The notes below the pieces were generated by a model. That model was not told the DNA's origin. It was given only the letters and a program-made list of their open reading frames with translations, and did not search any database. A stretch of 64,000 nucleotides of DNA from Corynebacterium sp. CNJ-954 (GTDB lineage: Bacteria > Actinomycetota > Actinomycetes > Mycobacteriales > Mycobacteriaceae): NCBI RefSeq assembly GCF_001942345.1, contig NZ_MKKI01000004.1, positions 1-64,000 on the forward strand. The letters run 5' to 3'. The translations under genes and the position numbers were made by a program. Below, in pieces: positions 54,266-64,000 of this stretch. How positions within the stretch are numbered: the first letter of the stretch is position 1; the number at the start of each line of letters is the position of its first letter.

Positions 54266-57118
54266 ATGACTAACCCTCGGAGCGAATCTGGCGAGTCCAC
54301 GTCCCACCGCTACACCCCGGAACTCGCCGGCGACATCGAAAGTCGCTGGCAGGGGTACTGGCGTGACAACGGCACCTTCAATGCGCCGAACCCTGTAGGC
54401 GACCTCGCCGAGGCTGGCGCACCGGAGACGGCCGCCACCGCCGTCCCCGAGAAGCTCTTCGTCCAGGACATGTTCCCCTACCCCTCCGGCGTGGGTCTGC
54501 ATGTCGGACACCCGCTGGGGTACATCGCCACCGACGTCTACGCCCGCTTCAACCGAATGCTGGGGCGCAACGTGCTGCACACCCTCGGCTACGACGCCTT
54601 CGGCCTGCCTGCCGAACAGTACGCAGTGCAGACCGGCACACATCCGCGCACCACCACCAGCGCCAACATCGAGAACATGGAACGTCAACTGGGACGGTTG
54701 GGTCTGGGGCACGACCGCCGCCGCGTGGTCGCCACCACCGACACCGACTTCTACCGGTGGACACAGTGGATCTTCCTGCAGATCTACAACTCCTGGTTCG
54801 ACACCGAGGCGGAGAAGGCGCGCCCGATCACCGAACTGGAGGCGAAGTTCGCCGCCGAGCATCCCGACTGGGCTGACCTGACGCCCGCCGAACAGCAGGC
54901 CGAGCTCGACGCGCACCGCCTGGTGTACCGCTCGAACAGCACGGTCAACTGGTGCCCCGGTCTCGGCACCGTCCTGGCCAACGAGGAAGTCACCGCCGAC
55001 GGACGCTCCGAGCGCGGCAACTTCCCCGTCTTCCGTAAGCGGCTGTCCCAGTGGATGATGCGGATCACCGCCTACTCCGACCGGCTGCTGGACGACCTCG
55101 AGGACCTCGACTGGCCCGAGAAGGTCAAGTCCATGCAGCGCAACTGGATCGGACGGTCCCGCGGTGCCGAGGTCGACTTCGCCAGCGACGCCGGTCCGAT
55201 CCGGGTATTCACCACCCGTCCCGACACACTGTTCGGAGCGTCGTACATGGTGCTCGCTCCGGAGCACGAACTTGTCGACGCACTGGTCACGGATCTGCCT
55301 TACGACGCCGACACCGACGGACGCTGGACCTACGGCGAGGCGACCCCGGCGGCCGCCGTGGCGTCCTACCGCGGGGCGATCGCGGCGAAGACCGACCTGG
55401 AGCGGCAGGAGAACAAGGAGAAGACCGGCGTCTTCACCGGGGCGTACGCCACCAACCCCGTCAATGGCGCGCAGGTCCCCGTCTTCATCGCCGACTACGT
55501 GCTCACCGGGTACGGCACCGGCGCGATCATGGCGGTGCCGGGCCACGATGAACGCGACCACGAGTTCGCCACCGTCTTCGGCCTGCCGGTCACCGAGGTC
55601 GTCTCCGGTGGGGACGTCCCGATCGCCGACGCCGCCTACACCGGTGACGGCGTGCTGGTGAACTCCGCCAATGAACGGGGACTCGACCTCAACGGCATGA
55701 ACAAGGCCGATGCGATCGAGACCACCATCGCCTGGCTCGCTGAACAGGGCGTCGGTGAAGAGAAGATCCAGTACAAGCTGCGTGACTGGCTCTTCGCCCG
55801 CCAGCGCTACTGGGGCGAACCCTTCCCGGTCGTCTACGACGCCGACGGAGTCGCCCACGCGCTGCCGGAATCCATGCTGCCCGTCGAACTCCCCGAGGTC
55901 GAGGACTACAAGCCCGTCAGCTTCGACCCGGACGACGCCTCCTCCGAGCCGCAGCCTCCGCTGGCCAAGGCCAGGGAGTGGGTTGAGGTCACCCTCGATC
56001 TCGGCGACGGCGAACGGACCTACTGGCGCGACACCAACGTGATGCCGCAGTGGGCCGGCTCCTCCTGGTACCAGCTGCGCTACATCGACCCGACGAACAA
56101 CGACGCGCTCGTCGACATCGAGAATGAACGGTACTGGACCGGACCGCGCGAGGGCGCTCCCTCGGGTGGTGTGGACCTCTATGTCGGTGGTGTGGAGCAC
56201 GCCGTGCTACACCTGCTCTACAGCCGCTTCTGGCACAAGGTGCTCTTCGATCTCGGCCATGTGAGCTCCTACGAGCCCTACCACCGGCTCTACAACCAGG
56301 GTTACATCCAGGCCTACGCCTACACCGACTCGCGCGGGGTCTACGTGCCTGCCGCCGATGTCGAGGAGAAGGACGGCACCTTCTACTACAACGGCGAGGA
56401 GGTCACCCAGGAGTACGGCAAGATGGGCAAGTCCCTGAAGAACGCCGTCTCGCCGGACGAGATCTGCGACAACTACGGCGCAGACACTCTGCGGGTGTAC
56501 GAGATGTCGATGGGCCCGCTGGACACCTCCCGCCCCTGGGCCACGAAGGACGTCGTCGGTGCCCAGCGCTTCCTGCAGCGCGCATGGCGACTGGTCGTGG
56601 ACGAGGCCACCGGTCAGCCGGCGGTCTCGGACACCACACTCAGTGACGACGACCAGCGGGCACTGCACCGCACCGTCGCGGGCGTGCATGACGACTACGC
56701 CCACCTGCGGGACAACACCGCCGTCGCCAAGCTCATCGAGTACGTCAACCACCTGACGAAGGCTCACGCGGGGGCATCGGTGCCCCGTGCCGCCGTGGAA
56801 CCACTGGTGCTGATGATGGCGCCGGTCGCTCCACACATCGCGGAGGAGCTCTGGTCACGCCTGGGCCACGAGGGTTCTCTGGCGCATGCACCGTTCCCCA
56901 CCTGGGAAGAGAAGTGGCTGGTCGACGACACTGTCGAGTTGCCCGTCCAGGTGATGGGCAAGGTGCGTGGCCGCGTGACCGTGGCCGTGGACGCGGCGCG
57001 TGAGGATGTTGAGGCCGCTGCGCTGGCGGAGCCGAACGTGGCGGCGCATGTCGAGGGCAAGACCGTCGCGAAGATCATCGTGGTCCCCGGCAAGATGGTG
57101 AACATCGTCGCGAAATAG
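54266..57118 (+). CDS. leuS: Leucyl-tRNA synthetase
   Basis: The 950-residue enzyme has the HIGH-like motif [14 protein letters not shown], a large CP1 editing domain (about 240-440, with [17 protein letters not shown]), the KMSKS-like motif [15 protein letters not shown] and a C-terminal tRNA-binding domain. It charges tRNA-Leu. ATG at 54266 follows TACAAT by eight bases and lacks a Shine-Dalgarno sequence. Confidence 0.98.
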   Translation: MTNPRSESGESTSHRYTPELAGDIESRWQGYWRDNGTFNAPNPVGDLAEAGAPETAATAVPEKLFVQDMFPYPSGVGLHVGHPLGYIATDVYARFNRMLGRNVLHTLGYDAFGLPAEQYAVQTGTHPRTTTSANIENMERQLGRLGLGHDRRRVVATTDTDFYRWTQWIFLQIYNSWFDTEAEKARPITELEAKFAAEHPDWADLTPAEQQAELDAHRLVYRSNSTVNWCPGLGTVLANEEVTADGRSERGNFPVFRKRLSQWMMRITAYSDRLLDDLEDLDWPEKVKSMQRNWIGRSRGAEVDFASDAGPIRVFTTRPDTLFGASYMVLAPEHELVDALVTDLPYDADTDGRWTYGEATPAAAVASYRGAIAAKTDLERQENKEKTGVFTGAYATNPVNGAQVPVFIADYVLTGYGTGAIMAVPGHDERDHEFATVFGLPVTEVVSGGDVPIADAAYTGDGVLVNSANERGLDLNGMNKADAIETTIAWLAEQGVGEEKIQYKLRDWLFARQRYWGEPFPVVYDADGVAHALPESMLPVELPEVEDYKPVSFDPDDASSEPQPPLAKAREWVEVTLDLGDGERTYWRDTNVMPQWAGSSWYQLRYIDPTNNDALVDIENERYWTGPREGAPSGGVDLYVGGVEHAVLHLLYSRFWHKVLFDLGHVSSYEPYHRLYNQGYIQAYAYTDSRGVYVPAADVEEKDGTFYYNGEEVTQEYGKMGKSLKNAVSPDEICDNYGADTLRVYEMSMGPLDTSRPWATKDVVGAQRFLQRAWRLVVDEATGQPAVSDTTLSDDDQRALHRTVAGVHDDYAHLRDNTAVAKLIEYVNHLTKAHAGASVPRAAVEPLVLMMAPVAPHIAEELWSRLGHEGSLAHAPFPTWEEKWLVDDTVELPVQVMGKVRGRVTVAVDAAREDVEAAALAEPNVAAHVEGKTVAKIIVVPGKMVNIVAK

Positions 57119-57125
57119 GTGAACA

Positions 57126-57146
57126 GGTGGGGTCCACTCCCCCACC
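57126..57146. terminator. Hairpin between leuS and the convergent membrane protein gene
   Basis: GGTGGGG (57126-57132) pairs with CCCCACC (57140-57146) over a 7-nt loop; no T-run follows. Confidence 0.35.
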
Positions 57147-57163
57147 CCGGCACGTGACGGTGC

Positions 57164-57511
57164 TCAGTGCCCGATGATCAGCGGGACCGGCAGTGTGGTG
57201 AAGATGATGAGGAAGAAGGGGATCAGCCACCACAGTGTGCCCATGAACGGCTGCCACCACTGGTAGCGGCGCCATTTGCGGAGTACGACGAGACCGGCGA
57301 CGATCGGGCCGAACATGGAGATCACCGTCGGGATGATCCGGGTGACGGCGGTGTCCCCCACCGTCTGGTCGAGTACGATCCAGGCGACGATGGTGACGAC
57401 GGGGAAGGCGACCGCCAACTGCCAGGCCTGGCGCACGGACGTACGCCGGTCAAGGTTCTCGAGGCGGTCGAGCGGATCGGGGTTCTCTGAACTGTTGGGC
57501 TGAGCGGACAT
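57164..57511 (-). CDS. Small membrane protein (115 aa)
   Basis: The product has a hydrophilic N-terminus (about 30 residues) and three hydrophobic segments (LAVAFPVVTIVAWIVLD, IIPTVISMFGPIVAGLVVL, LWWLIPFFLIIFTTLPVPLI). Family not recognised. ATG at 57511 follows GGAG by five bases. It lies 50 bases beyond the universal stress protein gene on the same strand. Confidence 0.75.
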   Translation of the reverse strand: MSAQPNSSENPDPLDRLENLDRRTSVRQAWQLAVAFPVVTIVAWIVLDQTVGDTAVTRIIPTVISMFGPIVAGLVVLRKWRRYQWWQPFMGTLWWLIPFFLIIFTTLPVPLIIGH

Positions 57512-57561
57512 GATGTCTCCGAGTCTAGCCCGGGGGCCCGTCTGGTCGGCTACCGCCGGAC

Positions 57562-58518
57562 TCAGACAGGGCTGACGAGAACCGGCGCAGGTGAGTGTGC
57601 GAGAAGCTGGTTGGTGGACGGGCCGATGAAGACCCTGTTGAAGGCACCGAGGACGGAGGACCCGACCACGAGGATCTCGCCCTTCTTCCAGTGCACGTCG
57701 TCCATCGCACCGCTCCACCCGGGTCCGGAGCCGACTTCGGTCTCCACACGCAGGTCCGGGTGACGCTCCTCGGCGCGCTCCCTGCCGCGGGCGAGGATGT
57801 CGAGCGCCTGACCGCGCCAGCGTTCGTCCGCTTCGGCGGCGTCGGGAAACGGTGTGAGGGTGGGGTACATCGATGCGCCCGTAGGACTGAAGGCGACCAG
57901 TCGGAGCGGGACACCCCAGCGCGAGGCCAGGTCCGCCGCCTTCCGGAGGGCCTGGTGGGACTGCTCGTTGTCGACGTAGGCACAGCTGACGCGTGTGACG
58001 CCGTGCTTCGACAACGTCGGTGTCCGTGGCACGGTGACCACAGGCAGCGGCGCGCAGTGCAACAGCGCATCCGCGGTCGACCCGGCCCGGAAGCGTCCGA
58101 CGGGGCCGCCGGAGGTCCCGAAGCGGGAACCGACGACGATGAGGTCCGCGCCGAACTCCTCGGCGGACCGGATCAGCGCCGTCGTCTCTGAATGGCTGTG
58201 GAGCAGCTCGTCACTGTCGTCGATCATCGACTCCGGCACCCCGGCCTCGATGAGGGCGGTGCGGGCTGCAGCATGACAGGCGGTCGACTCTGCGGCCGCC
58301 CACTCCTCGAACCGTTGCACGGCGGCGGCGTCGGAGGCGTCGACACGGTCGACGCCCTCAGGCCAGATCCGCGGGATCACGGTCACCGGTTTGACGGTGA
58401 TCTCGGCGGTCCTGGAGAGCCAGGAGACGAATGCCGCGGTGTCGGTGCCGGTGTTGGTGTCAGCGCCGTCGGGATCCCCGTCGGGCCGCCAGGCCAGCAG
58501 CACGCGCAGCGGAGTCAC
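57562..58518 (-). CDS. Tandem universal stress protein
   Basis: The 318-residue product has two UspA domains (about 1-165 and 175-318). The first contains DLIVVGSRFGTSGGPVGRFRAGS and the second ILVVGSSVLGAFNRVFIGPSTNQLLAHSPAPVLV, both close to the ATP-binding G-2x-G-9x-GS pattern. Such proteins support survival under stress. It is three bases downstream of the MarR gene and probably under its control. Confidence 0.9.
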   Translation of the reverse strand: MTPLRVLLAWRPDGDPDGADTNTGTDTAAFVSWLSRTAEITVKPVTVIPRIWPEGVDRVDASDAAAVQRFEEWAAAESTACHAAARTALIEAGVPESMIDDSDELLHSHSETTALIRSAEEFGADLIVVGSRFGTSGGPVGRFRAGSTADALLHCAPLPVVTVPRTPTLSKHGVTRVSCAYVDNEQSHQALRKAADLASRWGVPLRLVAFSPTGASMYPTLTPFPDAAEADERWRGQALDILARGRERAEERHPDLRVETEVGSGPGWSGAMDDVHWKKGEILVVGSSVLGAFNRVFIGPSTNQLLAHSPAPVLVSPV

Positions 58519-58521
58519 CGG

Positions 58522-58974
58522 CTACTTCTCCCCCATGCGACGGGAGTCGAAGACCTCCATACCGGCCTCCAGGGTCGGGATGAACTCCTCCACCTTCTCC
58601 AGCTGCTCCGGGTCGAGGACGGCGAGGATGTTCGCCATCTGCTTGTCACGTTCCTCGCCGATCCGGGTCAGTTCGGTCTTGCCGAGGTCCGTGAGTTTCA
58701 CACGCACACCGCGGCGGTCGCTCACGTCGCGGACGCGGGAGACCAGGCCCAGCGACTCAAGGTGGTTGATCGCGTTGGAGGCGGTGGGCATCCGGATCGA
58801 CTCCAGATCGGCGATCTGGCTGATGCGCAGAGCACCGTGGGTCTGGAGGTTCATCATGATGGAGAGCTGCGCGGTGCTGATGCTGGACTGCGTGGTCTGG
58901 CGGAAGTACAGGAGGTACATCCGGGTGACGACGGGCCGCAGGCGCTTCGCGACTTCAGACGGGGTAGCGGTCAT
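58522..58974 (-). CDS. MarR-family transcriptional regulator
   Basis: The 150-residue product is a winged-helix MarR protein: STAQLSIMMNLQTHGALRISQIADLESIRM, the recognition helix TASNAINHLESLGLV, and the wing RVRDVSDRRGVRVKLTDLG. It usually represses its own operon and responds to small phenolic ligands or oxidation. ATG at 58974 is preferred to the longer frame. The upstream region has AT-rich boxes around 59000-59035. Confidence 0.9.
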   Translation of the reverse strand: MTATPSEVAKRLRPVVTRMYLLYFRQTTQSSISTAQLSIMMNLQTHGALRISQIADLESIRMPTASNAINHLESLGLVSRVRDVSDRRGVRVKLTDLGKTELTRIGEERDKQMANILAVLDPEQLEKVEEFIPTLEAGMEVFDSRRMGEK

Positions 58975-59089
58975 GCCGACCAATCTACCGTGCTTTGCTC
59001 CTGAAAGGTATACTCGCACCACTTTTAGGTCAGTGAAGTTCCTTAACCCGGCAGGTCAGAGGGATATAGCCGACCTACAATGAGGGTGA

Positions 59090-60196
59090 TCAGGACCCCG
59101 AGATGAAGGATTCGAGATCGGCACGGCCCTTGTCGTCCGGCTGCTGGATCCGGGGGGACTTCATCAGGTAGGTCGACGCCGGGTCGACGGGTCCGCCGAT
59201 TCCACGGTCCTTGGCGATCTTCGCGGCACGTACCGCGTCGATGATGATGCCGGCGGAGTTCGGTGAGTCCCAGACCTCGAGCTTGTACTCCAGGCTGATG
59301 GGCGCGTCGCCGAAGGCGCGGCCTTCCAGGCGGATGAAGGCCCACTTACGGTCGTCGAGCCACTGCACGTAGTCGGAGGGGCCGATGTGGACATTGCGGT
59401 CGTCGATCTTGCCGGACAGGGATCCGGTGAGGTTGGACGTCACGGCCTGGGTCTTGGAGACCTTCTTCGACTCGAGACGGTCGCGTTCCAGCATGTTCTT
59501 GAAGTCCATGTTGCCGCCGACGTTCAGCTGGTAGGTCCGGTCGACGGTCACGCCGCGCTCCTCGAAGAGACGGGCGAGGACGCGGTGGGTGATGGTCGCG
59601 CCGACCTGGCTCTTGATGTCGTCGCCGACGATGGGGACCCCGGCGTCCTCGAACTTCTTCGCCCACTCCGGGTCGGAGGCGATGAAGACCGGCAGGGCGT
59701 TGACGAAGGCGACGCCGGCGTCGATGGCGCACTGGGCGTAGAACTTGTCGGCCTCCTCCGACCCCACCGGCAGGTACGACACGAGGACGTCGGCGCCGGT
59801 CTCGCGCAGGTGGGCGACGACCTCATCATGGGTGGCGTCGGGTTCGGTCGACTCCTCGATGGTCTCCCGGTAGTACTTGCCCAGACCGTCGGCGGTGTGG
59901 CCGCGGCGGACGGTGATCCCCGACTCGGGGAGGTCGCAGATCTTGATGGTGCAGTTCTGGCCGGATTCCGTCGCGACGGAGACGTCTTTGCCGACCTTGT
60001 CGGCGTCGACGTCGTAGGCGGCGACGAGCTCGATGTCGCGTACGTGGTAGTCGCCGAAGCGGACGTGCATGAGGCCGGGGACGGTGTCGTCGTCCGGGGT
60101 GTCCTTGTAGAACTCCAGGCCCTGGAGCAGTGAGGTGGCGCAGTTGCCGATGCCGGCGATGGCCAGCTTGATGGAGGTGTTGTCCTGTGAACTCAT
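59090..60196 (-). CDS. ino1: Inositol-3-phosphate synthase
   Basis: The 368-residue product has the NAD-binding motif [18 protein letters not shown], the catalytic core [38 protein letters not shown] and [12 protein letters not shown]. It makes inositol-3-phosphate from glucose-6-phosphate, needed for mycothiol and phosphatidylinositol mannosides. ATG at 60196 follows GGAG. In C. glutamicum the gene is controlled by IpsA; no site was sought beyond inspection. Confidence 0.96.
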   Translation of the reverse strand: MSSQDNTSIKLAIAGIGNCATSLLQGLEFYKDTPDDDTVPGLMHVRFGDYHVRDIELVAAYDVDADKVGKDVSVATESGQNCTIKICDLPESGITVRRGHTADGLGKYYRETIEESTEPDATHDEVVAHLRETGADVLVSYLPVGSEEADKFYAQCAIDAGVAFVNALPVFIASDPEWAKKFEDAGVPIVGDDIKSQVGATITHRVLARLFEERGVTVDRTYQLNVGGNMDFKNMLERDRLESKKVSKTQAVTSNLTGSLSGKIDDRNVHIGPSDYVQWLDDRKWAFIRLEGRAFGDAPISLEYKLEVWDSPNSAGIIIDAVRAAKIAKDRGIGGPVDPASTYLMKSPRIQQPDDKGRADLESFISGS

Positions 60197-60310
60197 GGCT
60201 CCGGACGTTAGCCCTCCAGGAACTGAAAAACACGGGCTGACGTGGGGTGGAAAGTAACTTGACCGGTCAACGTCCGGTCTTGACCGATTCACCCGGACCG
60301 GGAAACCGGA

Positions 60311-60316
60311 TAGAAT
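60311..60316 (+). promoter_or_regulatory. -10 box of the DUF5318 gene (leaderless start)
   Basis: TAGAAT ends ten bases before ATG at 60327. The alternative ATG at 60315 lies inside the box. Confidence 0.5.
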
Positions 60317-60326
60317 GGCCCGCATC

Positions 60327-60791
60327 ATGTCGACCCCAGTGCAGCCCGTCCACACCGTCTCCCACGACCTGGACCGTCAGCGGACCCTGCGTGCGCTACG
60401 GCAGGGCGACCGGCGACGTTCGGAGGTCTGTGACGCCGACCGCGGCCTCATGTCCTCGGCAGAGGTGCTGGGTTACCGTGTCGACCGCCCCTGCCCCGTC
60501 TGCGGCGCACCGGATCTCCGTGAGAGCCTGTGGATCCACGGTGCGGCAATGGGGGAAAAATCGGGAACGGCGCGTAGTCTTTCGGAGATTGGCGCTATCC
60601 TCGCTACCCTGTTTCCTGACGGCGTCGGACGGTCTGCTACGGAACGTCCCGGCGCAGCCCCTGTCGGAGGATCCGGGAGCGGGGTGGCTGTCCACACGGT
60701 GGAGGTCTGCCTCCGCTGCGGATGGAACCATCTCATCAGGGAAGACATGTACGGTGCCGGTAGATCCAGTACGGAGAGAACAGCCACGTGA
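60327..60791 (+). CDS. DUF5318 zinc-ribbon protein
   Basis: The 154-residue product has a helical N-terminus ([15 protein letters not shown]) and two CxxC knuckles, CPVCGAP near 56 and CLRCGWN near 133, which probably form one zinc ribbon. The family is restricted to corynebacteria and relatives and lies upstream of the class A PBP gene. Function unknown. Its stop overlaps the PBP GTG start (GTGA), so the two are co-translated. Confidence 0.85.
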   Translation: MSTPVQPVHTVSHDLDRQRTLRALRQGDRRRSEVCDADRGLMSSAEVLGYRVDRPCPVCGAPDLRESLWIHGAAMGEKSGTARSLSEIGAILATLFPDGVGRSATERPGAAPVGGSGSGVAVHTVEVCLRCGWNHLIREDMYGAGRSSTERTAT

Positions 60792-62941
60792 CTAACGACT
60801 CGACCACCCCCAACGACTCCACGAAACGGCAGCGCACGCGCACGCGCAAGCCGGTGTGGCGTCGGCTCTTCGCCTCAGTGGCGGCAGTTCTGGCCGTGCT
60901 GATCGTGGTGCCGCTGGTGACGTTCTTCGCCGCCTACTCGGTGACCAAGGTCCCGCAGCCTGAGGAACTGGTCAACAACCAGATCTCCCAGATCTTCGCC
61001 AACGACGGGACCACTGAGCTGGCCCGTATCGTCCCGCCCGAGGGCAACCGGCAGAACGTCGACATCGAGGAGATCCCCGAGCATGTCCGCAACGCCGTCA
61101 TCGCGGCGGAGGACCGGGACTTCTACGACAACCCCGGGTTCTCGATCACGGGGTTCGGACGTGCGGCCCTGGGGCAGCTCACCGGTGAGGACGCCGGCGG
61201 CGGATCGACCATCACCCAGCAGTACGTGAAGAACGCCGTCGTCGGTGACGAGCGCAGCCTGGTCCGTAAGGGCAAGGAGCTGGTGATCTCATCGAAGATG
61301 TCCCGTGAGTGGTCGAAGGACGAGATCCTCGAGGCGTACCTCAACACGATCTACTTCGGACGCAACGCCTACGGCATCTCCGCTGCCTCCCGTGCGTACT
61401 TCAACAAGCCGCTCCAGGAGCTGACTCCTGCCGAGGGTGCGGTGCTCGCCGCCTCCATCCAACGGCCCAGCCAACTCGACCCGTGGACCAACCGCCCCGA
61501 GGCCGAGCAGCGGTGGAACTACGTCTCCGACGGCCTGGTCGGTATGGGCACGATCAGCCAGCAGGAACGTGACGAGATGGTCTACCCGGAGGTCATTGAT
61601 CCTGCACAGGTGGATTCGGGATCTGTGGCCGAGGGGACGAACGGCCTGATCAAGAGCCAGGTCCTCGCCGAATTGAACGCCAACGGCATCACCGAAGAAG
61701 CCGTGAACACCGGCGGTCTGAAGATCACCACGACCATCGACGCCAACCACCAGCGGGCCATGGTGGAGAACGTCCACAGCGCGATGGACGCCCAGGCAGA
61801 CACCGTCCGGTCGGCCGGCGTGGCGATCGACCCCAAGACCGGAGGTGTCCGCGCCTACTACGGCGGCGACGACCCCACCGGGCTGGACTGGGCCAATGCC
61901 GGTCTCCAGACCGGCTCCACCTTCAAGATCTTCACGATGGCCGCGGCGGTCGAGCAGGGCATCCCGACCTCGACCCCCTACGACTCCTCCCCCGTCACCA
62001 CCGGTGCGACCGAGGTGAACAACGTCGAGGGTGAGTCCTGCGGCACCTGTTCTATGGCAGAGGCGCTCAAGCGCTCGCTGAACACCTCCTTCATCCGTGT
62101 CGCCCGTGACCTCAACGGCGGTCCCCAGGACGTCGCCGACATGGCACACCGTCTCGGCGTCGCCGAGGAGCTCCCGGGCATCGGCGAGACCCTCCGTGAG
62201 AACGGCGGCACCCCGTACGAGGGCATCACCCTCGGCCAGTACCAGTCCCGGCCGCTCGACATGGCCTCTGCGCTGGCGACGCTGACCAACCAGGGCCGCT
62301 ACATCCCCGCCCACTTCGTCTGGAAGGTCGAGACCTCCGAGGGCGAGATGCTGATGGACAACACGGGGATGGAATCCACCCAGGTCGTTCAGCCTGAGGT
62401 CGCTGACGAGGTGATCGCGGCCATGGGGCCGATCGCCGCCTACTCCAACGGCCACTCGTTGGCCGGCGGACGCCCGAGCGCGGCGAAGACCGGTACCGCC
62501 CAGTTGGGAGACACCGGACAGAACAAGGACGCCTGGATGATCGGTTCCACCCCCCAGCTGGCGACCGCCGTGTGGATCGGAGACACTGACGGCCAGCCGT
62601 TGATGGACGGCCGTTACGGCGGTTCGATGTACGGTTCGCAGTCGCCGTCCGACATCTGGCAGGGCTTCATGAACGAGGCCCTCGTCAATGACGAGGTCGA
62701 GCAGTTCGCCAGCTCGGTTCCCGTCGTCCAGGACCCGCAGGCAGGAAATGCCTCCAGCAGTGGTGGCTCTGCGGAGATGCAGGGTGGCGGCGGCACCGGT
62801 GGCGGTGCTGCCGAAGGAGACCAGGACAGTGACAGCGGCGCGTCGAATGACGTCCCCGACACCGGGGCTGACACCGGTAACGGCACCGGGCAGGACACCG
62901 ACATCGGACGGATGATCGACGACTTCCTCAACAACCTCTGA
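60788..62941 (+). CDS. Class A penicillin-binding protein
   Basis: The 717-residue product has a short cytoplasmic tail, one membrane helix (LFASVAAVLAVLIVVPLVTFFA), a glycosyltransferase domain (VIAAEDRDFYDNPGFSITGF, GGGSTITQQYVKN) and a transpeptidase domain with SxxK (GSTFKIF), SLN and KTGTAQ. The C-terminus is a Gly/Ser/Asp-rich tail of about 70 residues. It builds and cross-links peptidoglycan and corresponds to the PonA type of mycobacteria. The GTG start overlaps the DUF5318 stop. Confidence 0.95.
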   Translation: MTNDSTTPNDSTKRQRTRTRKPVWRRLFASVAAVLAVLIVVPLVTFFAAYSVTKVPQPEELVNNQISQIFANDGTTELARIVPPEGNRQNVDIEEIPEHVRNAVIAAEDRDFYDNPGFSITGFGRAALGQLTGEDAGGGSTITQQYVKNAVVGDERSLVRKGKELVISSKMSREWSKDEILEAYLNTIYFGRNAYGISAASRAYFNKPLQELTPAEGAVLAASIQRPSQLDPWTNRPEAEQRWNYVSDGLVGMGTISQQERDEMVYPEVIDPAQVDSGSVAEGTNGLIKSQVLAELNANGITEEAVNTGGLKITTTIDANHQRAMVENVHSAMDAQADTVRSAGVAIDPKTGGVRAYYGGDDPTGLDWANAGLQTGSTFKIFTMAAAVEQGIPTSTPYDSSPVTTGATEVNNVEGESCGTCSMAEALKRSLNTSFIRVARDLNGGPQDVADMAHRLGVAEELPGIGETLRENGGTPYEGITLGQYQSRPLDMASALATLTNQGRYIPAHFVWKVETSEGEMLMDNTGMESTQVVQPEVADEVIAAMGPIAAYSNGHSLAGGRPSAAKTGTAQLGDTGQNKDAWMIGSTPQLATAVWIGDTDGQPLMDGRYGGSMYGSQSPSDIWQGFMNEALVNDEVEQFASSVPVVQDPQAGNASSSGGSAEMQGGGGTGGGAAEGDQDSDSGASNDVPDTGADTGNGTGQDTDIGRMIDDFLNNL

Positions 62942-62953
62942 TCTGCGGCGATC

Positions 62954-63154
62954 ATGTCCAGTACAGAGCTGCTGATCACGATGGGCAGCGTCTTCATCGG
63001 GTTCCTGCTGTTCGGCGGATCCTTCGCCAGTTTCATGGCGAAACGTCGCCCTGCGGTGATCTGGGGCCTGTTCGCTGCGGCGATCGTCTTCATCACGGTG
63101 ATCCCCGTCGTCGTGGCCGTGTTCTGGGGGACGGCGGGACCTGCGTCCGGATAA
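62954..63154 (+). CDS. Small membrane protein (66 aa)
   Basis: The product has two hydrophobic helices (LLITMGSVFIGFLLFGGSFA and IWGLFAAAIVFITVIPVVVA) separated by a basic turn. It starts 12 bases after the PBP stop and may be the last gene of that operon. No family recognised. Confidence 0.7.
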   Translation: MSSTELLITMGSVFIGFLLFGGSFASFMAKRRPAVIWGLFAAAIVFITVIPVVVAVFWGTAGPASG

Positions 63155-63155
63155 C

Positions 63156-63184
63156 TTGGGCACACCACGTCCGGCGTGTATCCT
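63156..63184 (+). promoter_or_regulatory. Probable rpsF promoter
   Basis: TTGGGC (63156-63161) and TATCCT (63179-63184) are spaced by 17 bases, about 90 bases before the rpsF start. A GCCGTA/TACGGC hairpin lies in the leader near 63216-63239. Confidence 0.5.
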
Positions 63185-63274
63185 GATCAGGTTGCTGACG
63201 CAACGAACCCTCCTGCCGTAACCACTCCCGGATACGGCCGAAAAAACACTAGACCACAGGAGGTGATGAGGTCC

Positions 63275-63565
63275 GTGCGTCAATACGAGATGATGATTAT
63301 CATCGACCCGTCACAGGATGAGCGCACCGTTTCCCCGTCCCTGGACAAGTTCCTGGAGACGGTCCGCAAGGACAACGGTACGGTCGACAAGGTTGACATC
63401 TGGGGCAAGCGTCGCCTGGAGTACCCGATCAACAAGCAGGACGAGGGCATCTACGCCGTCGTCGACCTGAACTGTGAGTCGGCCACCGTCCAGGAGCTCG
63501 ACCGCGTTCTGAACCTGAACGACATCATCATGCGCACGAAGGTGCTGCGCAAGGACGCCAAGTAA
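63275..63565 (+). CDS. rpsF: 30S ribosomal protein S6
   Basis: The 96-residue product starts [19 protein letters not shown] and carries [22 protein letters not shown], the S6 signature. GTG at 63275 is chosen because AGGAGGTGA sits at the right distance; ATG at 63266 is too close. It precedes ssb, the usual rpsF-ssb order. Confidence 0.97.
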   Translation: MRQYEMMIIIDPSQDERTVSPSLDKFLETVRKDNGTVDKVDIWGKRRLEYPINKQDEGIYAVVDLNCESATVQELDRVLNLNDIIMRTKVLRKDAK

Positions 63566-63630
63566 GCGTCCTCGCGGCATCTGCATCAACGTCGAACCGA
63601 CACTGACACCGACTGACAGGAGAAACTGAC

Positions 63631-64000
63631 ATGGCACAGGGAGACACCCCGATCACCGTCGTCGGAAATCTCGTCGCGGATCCCGAGCTGAGGTACACCC
63701 CCAGCGGTTCCGCCGTCGCGAACTTCCGTGTGGCGTCCACGCCGCGCCGGTTTGATTCCCAGTCGAATCAGTGGGTGGACGGCGAAGCACTGTTCCTCCA
63801 ATGCAACGTGTGGCGGCAGGCGGCCGAGAACGTGGCGAACTCGCTCACCAAGGGTGACCGGGTGATTGTCACGGGTCGGCTGCGGCAGCGCTCCTTCGAG
63901 ACCCGCGAGGGCGAGAAGCGCACCGTGTTCGAGGTCGAGGCCGATGAGGTCGGCCCGTCCCTGAAGTACGCCACGACCCAGGTCACCAAGACCCCCCGCC
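63631..64000 (+). CDS. ssb: Single-stranded DNA-binding protein (partial, runs off the window)
   Basis: ATG at 63631 follows CAGGAG. The 123 visible residues begin [20 protein letters not shown] and continue through an OB fold ([35 protein letters not shown]). The C-terminal tail lies outside the window. It protects single-stranded DNA and recruits repair proteins. Confidence 0.97.
   Translation, partial: MAQGDTPITVVGNLVADPELRYTPSGSAVANFRVASTPRRFDSQSNQWVDGEALFLQCNVWRQAAENVANSLTKGDRVIVTGRLRQRSFETREGEKRTVFEVEADEVGPSLKYATTQVTKTPR

Noticed and set aside
54251..56200. 649-aa frame opposite leuS
   Set aside because: Antisense shadow of leuS with low-complexity Gly/Val/Asp composition.
61289..63283. 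664-aa frame opposite the PBP gene
   Set aside because: Antisense shadow of the PBP coding sequence; the composition follows the reverse of its codons.

Overview
The window is a high-GC Corynebacterium-type (mycolic-acid actinobacterium) chromosome segment centred on the replication origin. The genus-level call rests on gene order: rpmH-rnpA-yidD-yidC-rsmG-parA-parB to the right of dnaA, dnaN-recF-DUF721-gyrB-gyrA to the left, and the actinobacterial block sigM-trxB-trxA-CwlM plus cca-NUDIX-DUF6049-MurJ(pseudokinase). Further support is a ROK-type SsuR regulator and ssu genes between gyrB and gyrA, an arrangement known from C. glutamicum. The species is not determinable by eye.

Layout. (1) 1-8777: accessory DNA ending at the 3' end of tRNA-Ala(TGC). 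It holds a tyrosine integrase in three frames, an XRE repressor, a divergent operon of nine mostly overlapping genes (excisionase-like HTH, small proteins, a DUF3631-type ATPase) and, further left, a VOC protein, a DUF4442 hotdog protein and very small ORFs. No virion structural genes are seen, so it looks like a small integrative or satellite-type element; its left end is not identified. (2) 8778-13500: tRNA-Ala, tRNA-Ile, DUF3566 membrane protein, gyrA, a siderophore-interacting protein and a flavin-reductase-like protein. (3) 13500-18510: ssuDCAB sulfonate uptake and desulfonation operon plus the divergent regulator ssuR, with duplicated palindromic operators. (4) 18507-26455: hydrolase, gyrB, DUF721, recF, dnaN and dnaA, all on the minus strand, with two DnaA-box clusters flanking dnaA (oriC). 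(5) 26456-35970: rpmH to parAB with parS sites, GNAT protein, CwlM-like pseudo-amidase, thioredoxin system and SigM. (6) 36000-47470: SRPBCC protein, MurJ fusion, DUF6049, two NUDIX proteins, cca, AzlCD-type exporter and an iron-type solute-binding lipoprotein. (7) 47475-54237: AlbA_2/ATPase regulator, SBF-type transporter, ribokinase, a DUF4143 ATPase beside a decayed paralogue, a PASTA-like lipoprotein and an SdpI-family protein. (8) 54266-64000: leuS, membrane protein, universal stress protein, MarR regulator, inositol-phosphate synthase, DUF5318, class A PBP, rpsF and ssb (cut by the window).

Genes work together in recognisable sets: initiation and segregation (DnaA boxes, parS, ParAB), cell-wall building (MurJ, CwlM, PBP), redox control (SigM-TrxB-TrxA) and sulfonate scavenging (SsuR-SsuDCAB-flavin reductase). 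Many genes overlap by ATGA or GTGA, and several appear leaderless, with a -10 box 7-10 bases before the start codon. Four reading-frame breaks in otherwise complete genes all look like single missing bases, which raises the possibility of sequencing error. The observations I rate highest are a four-copy palindromic motif confined to origin and partition spacers, the duplicated sulfonate-regulon operators, and the control region of the left-hand element.
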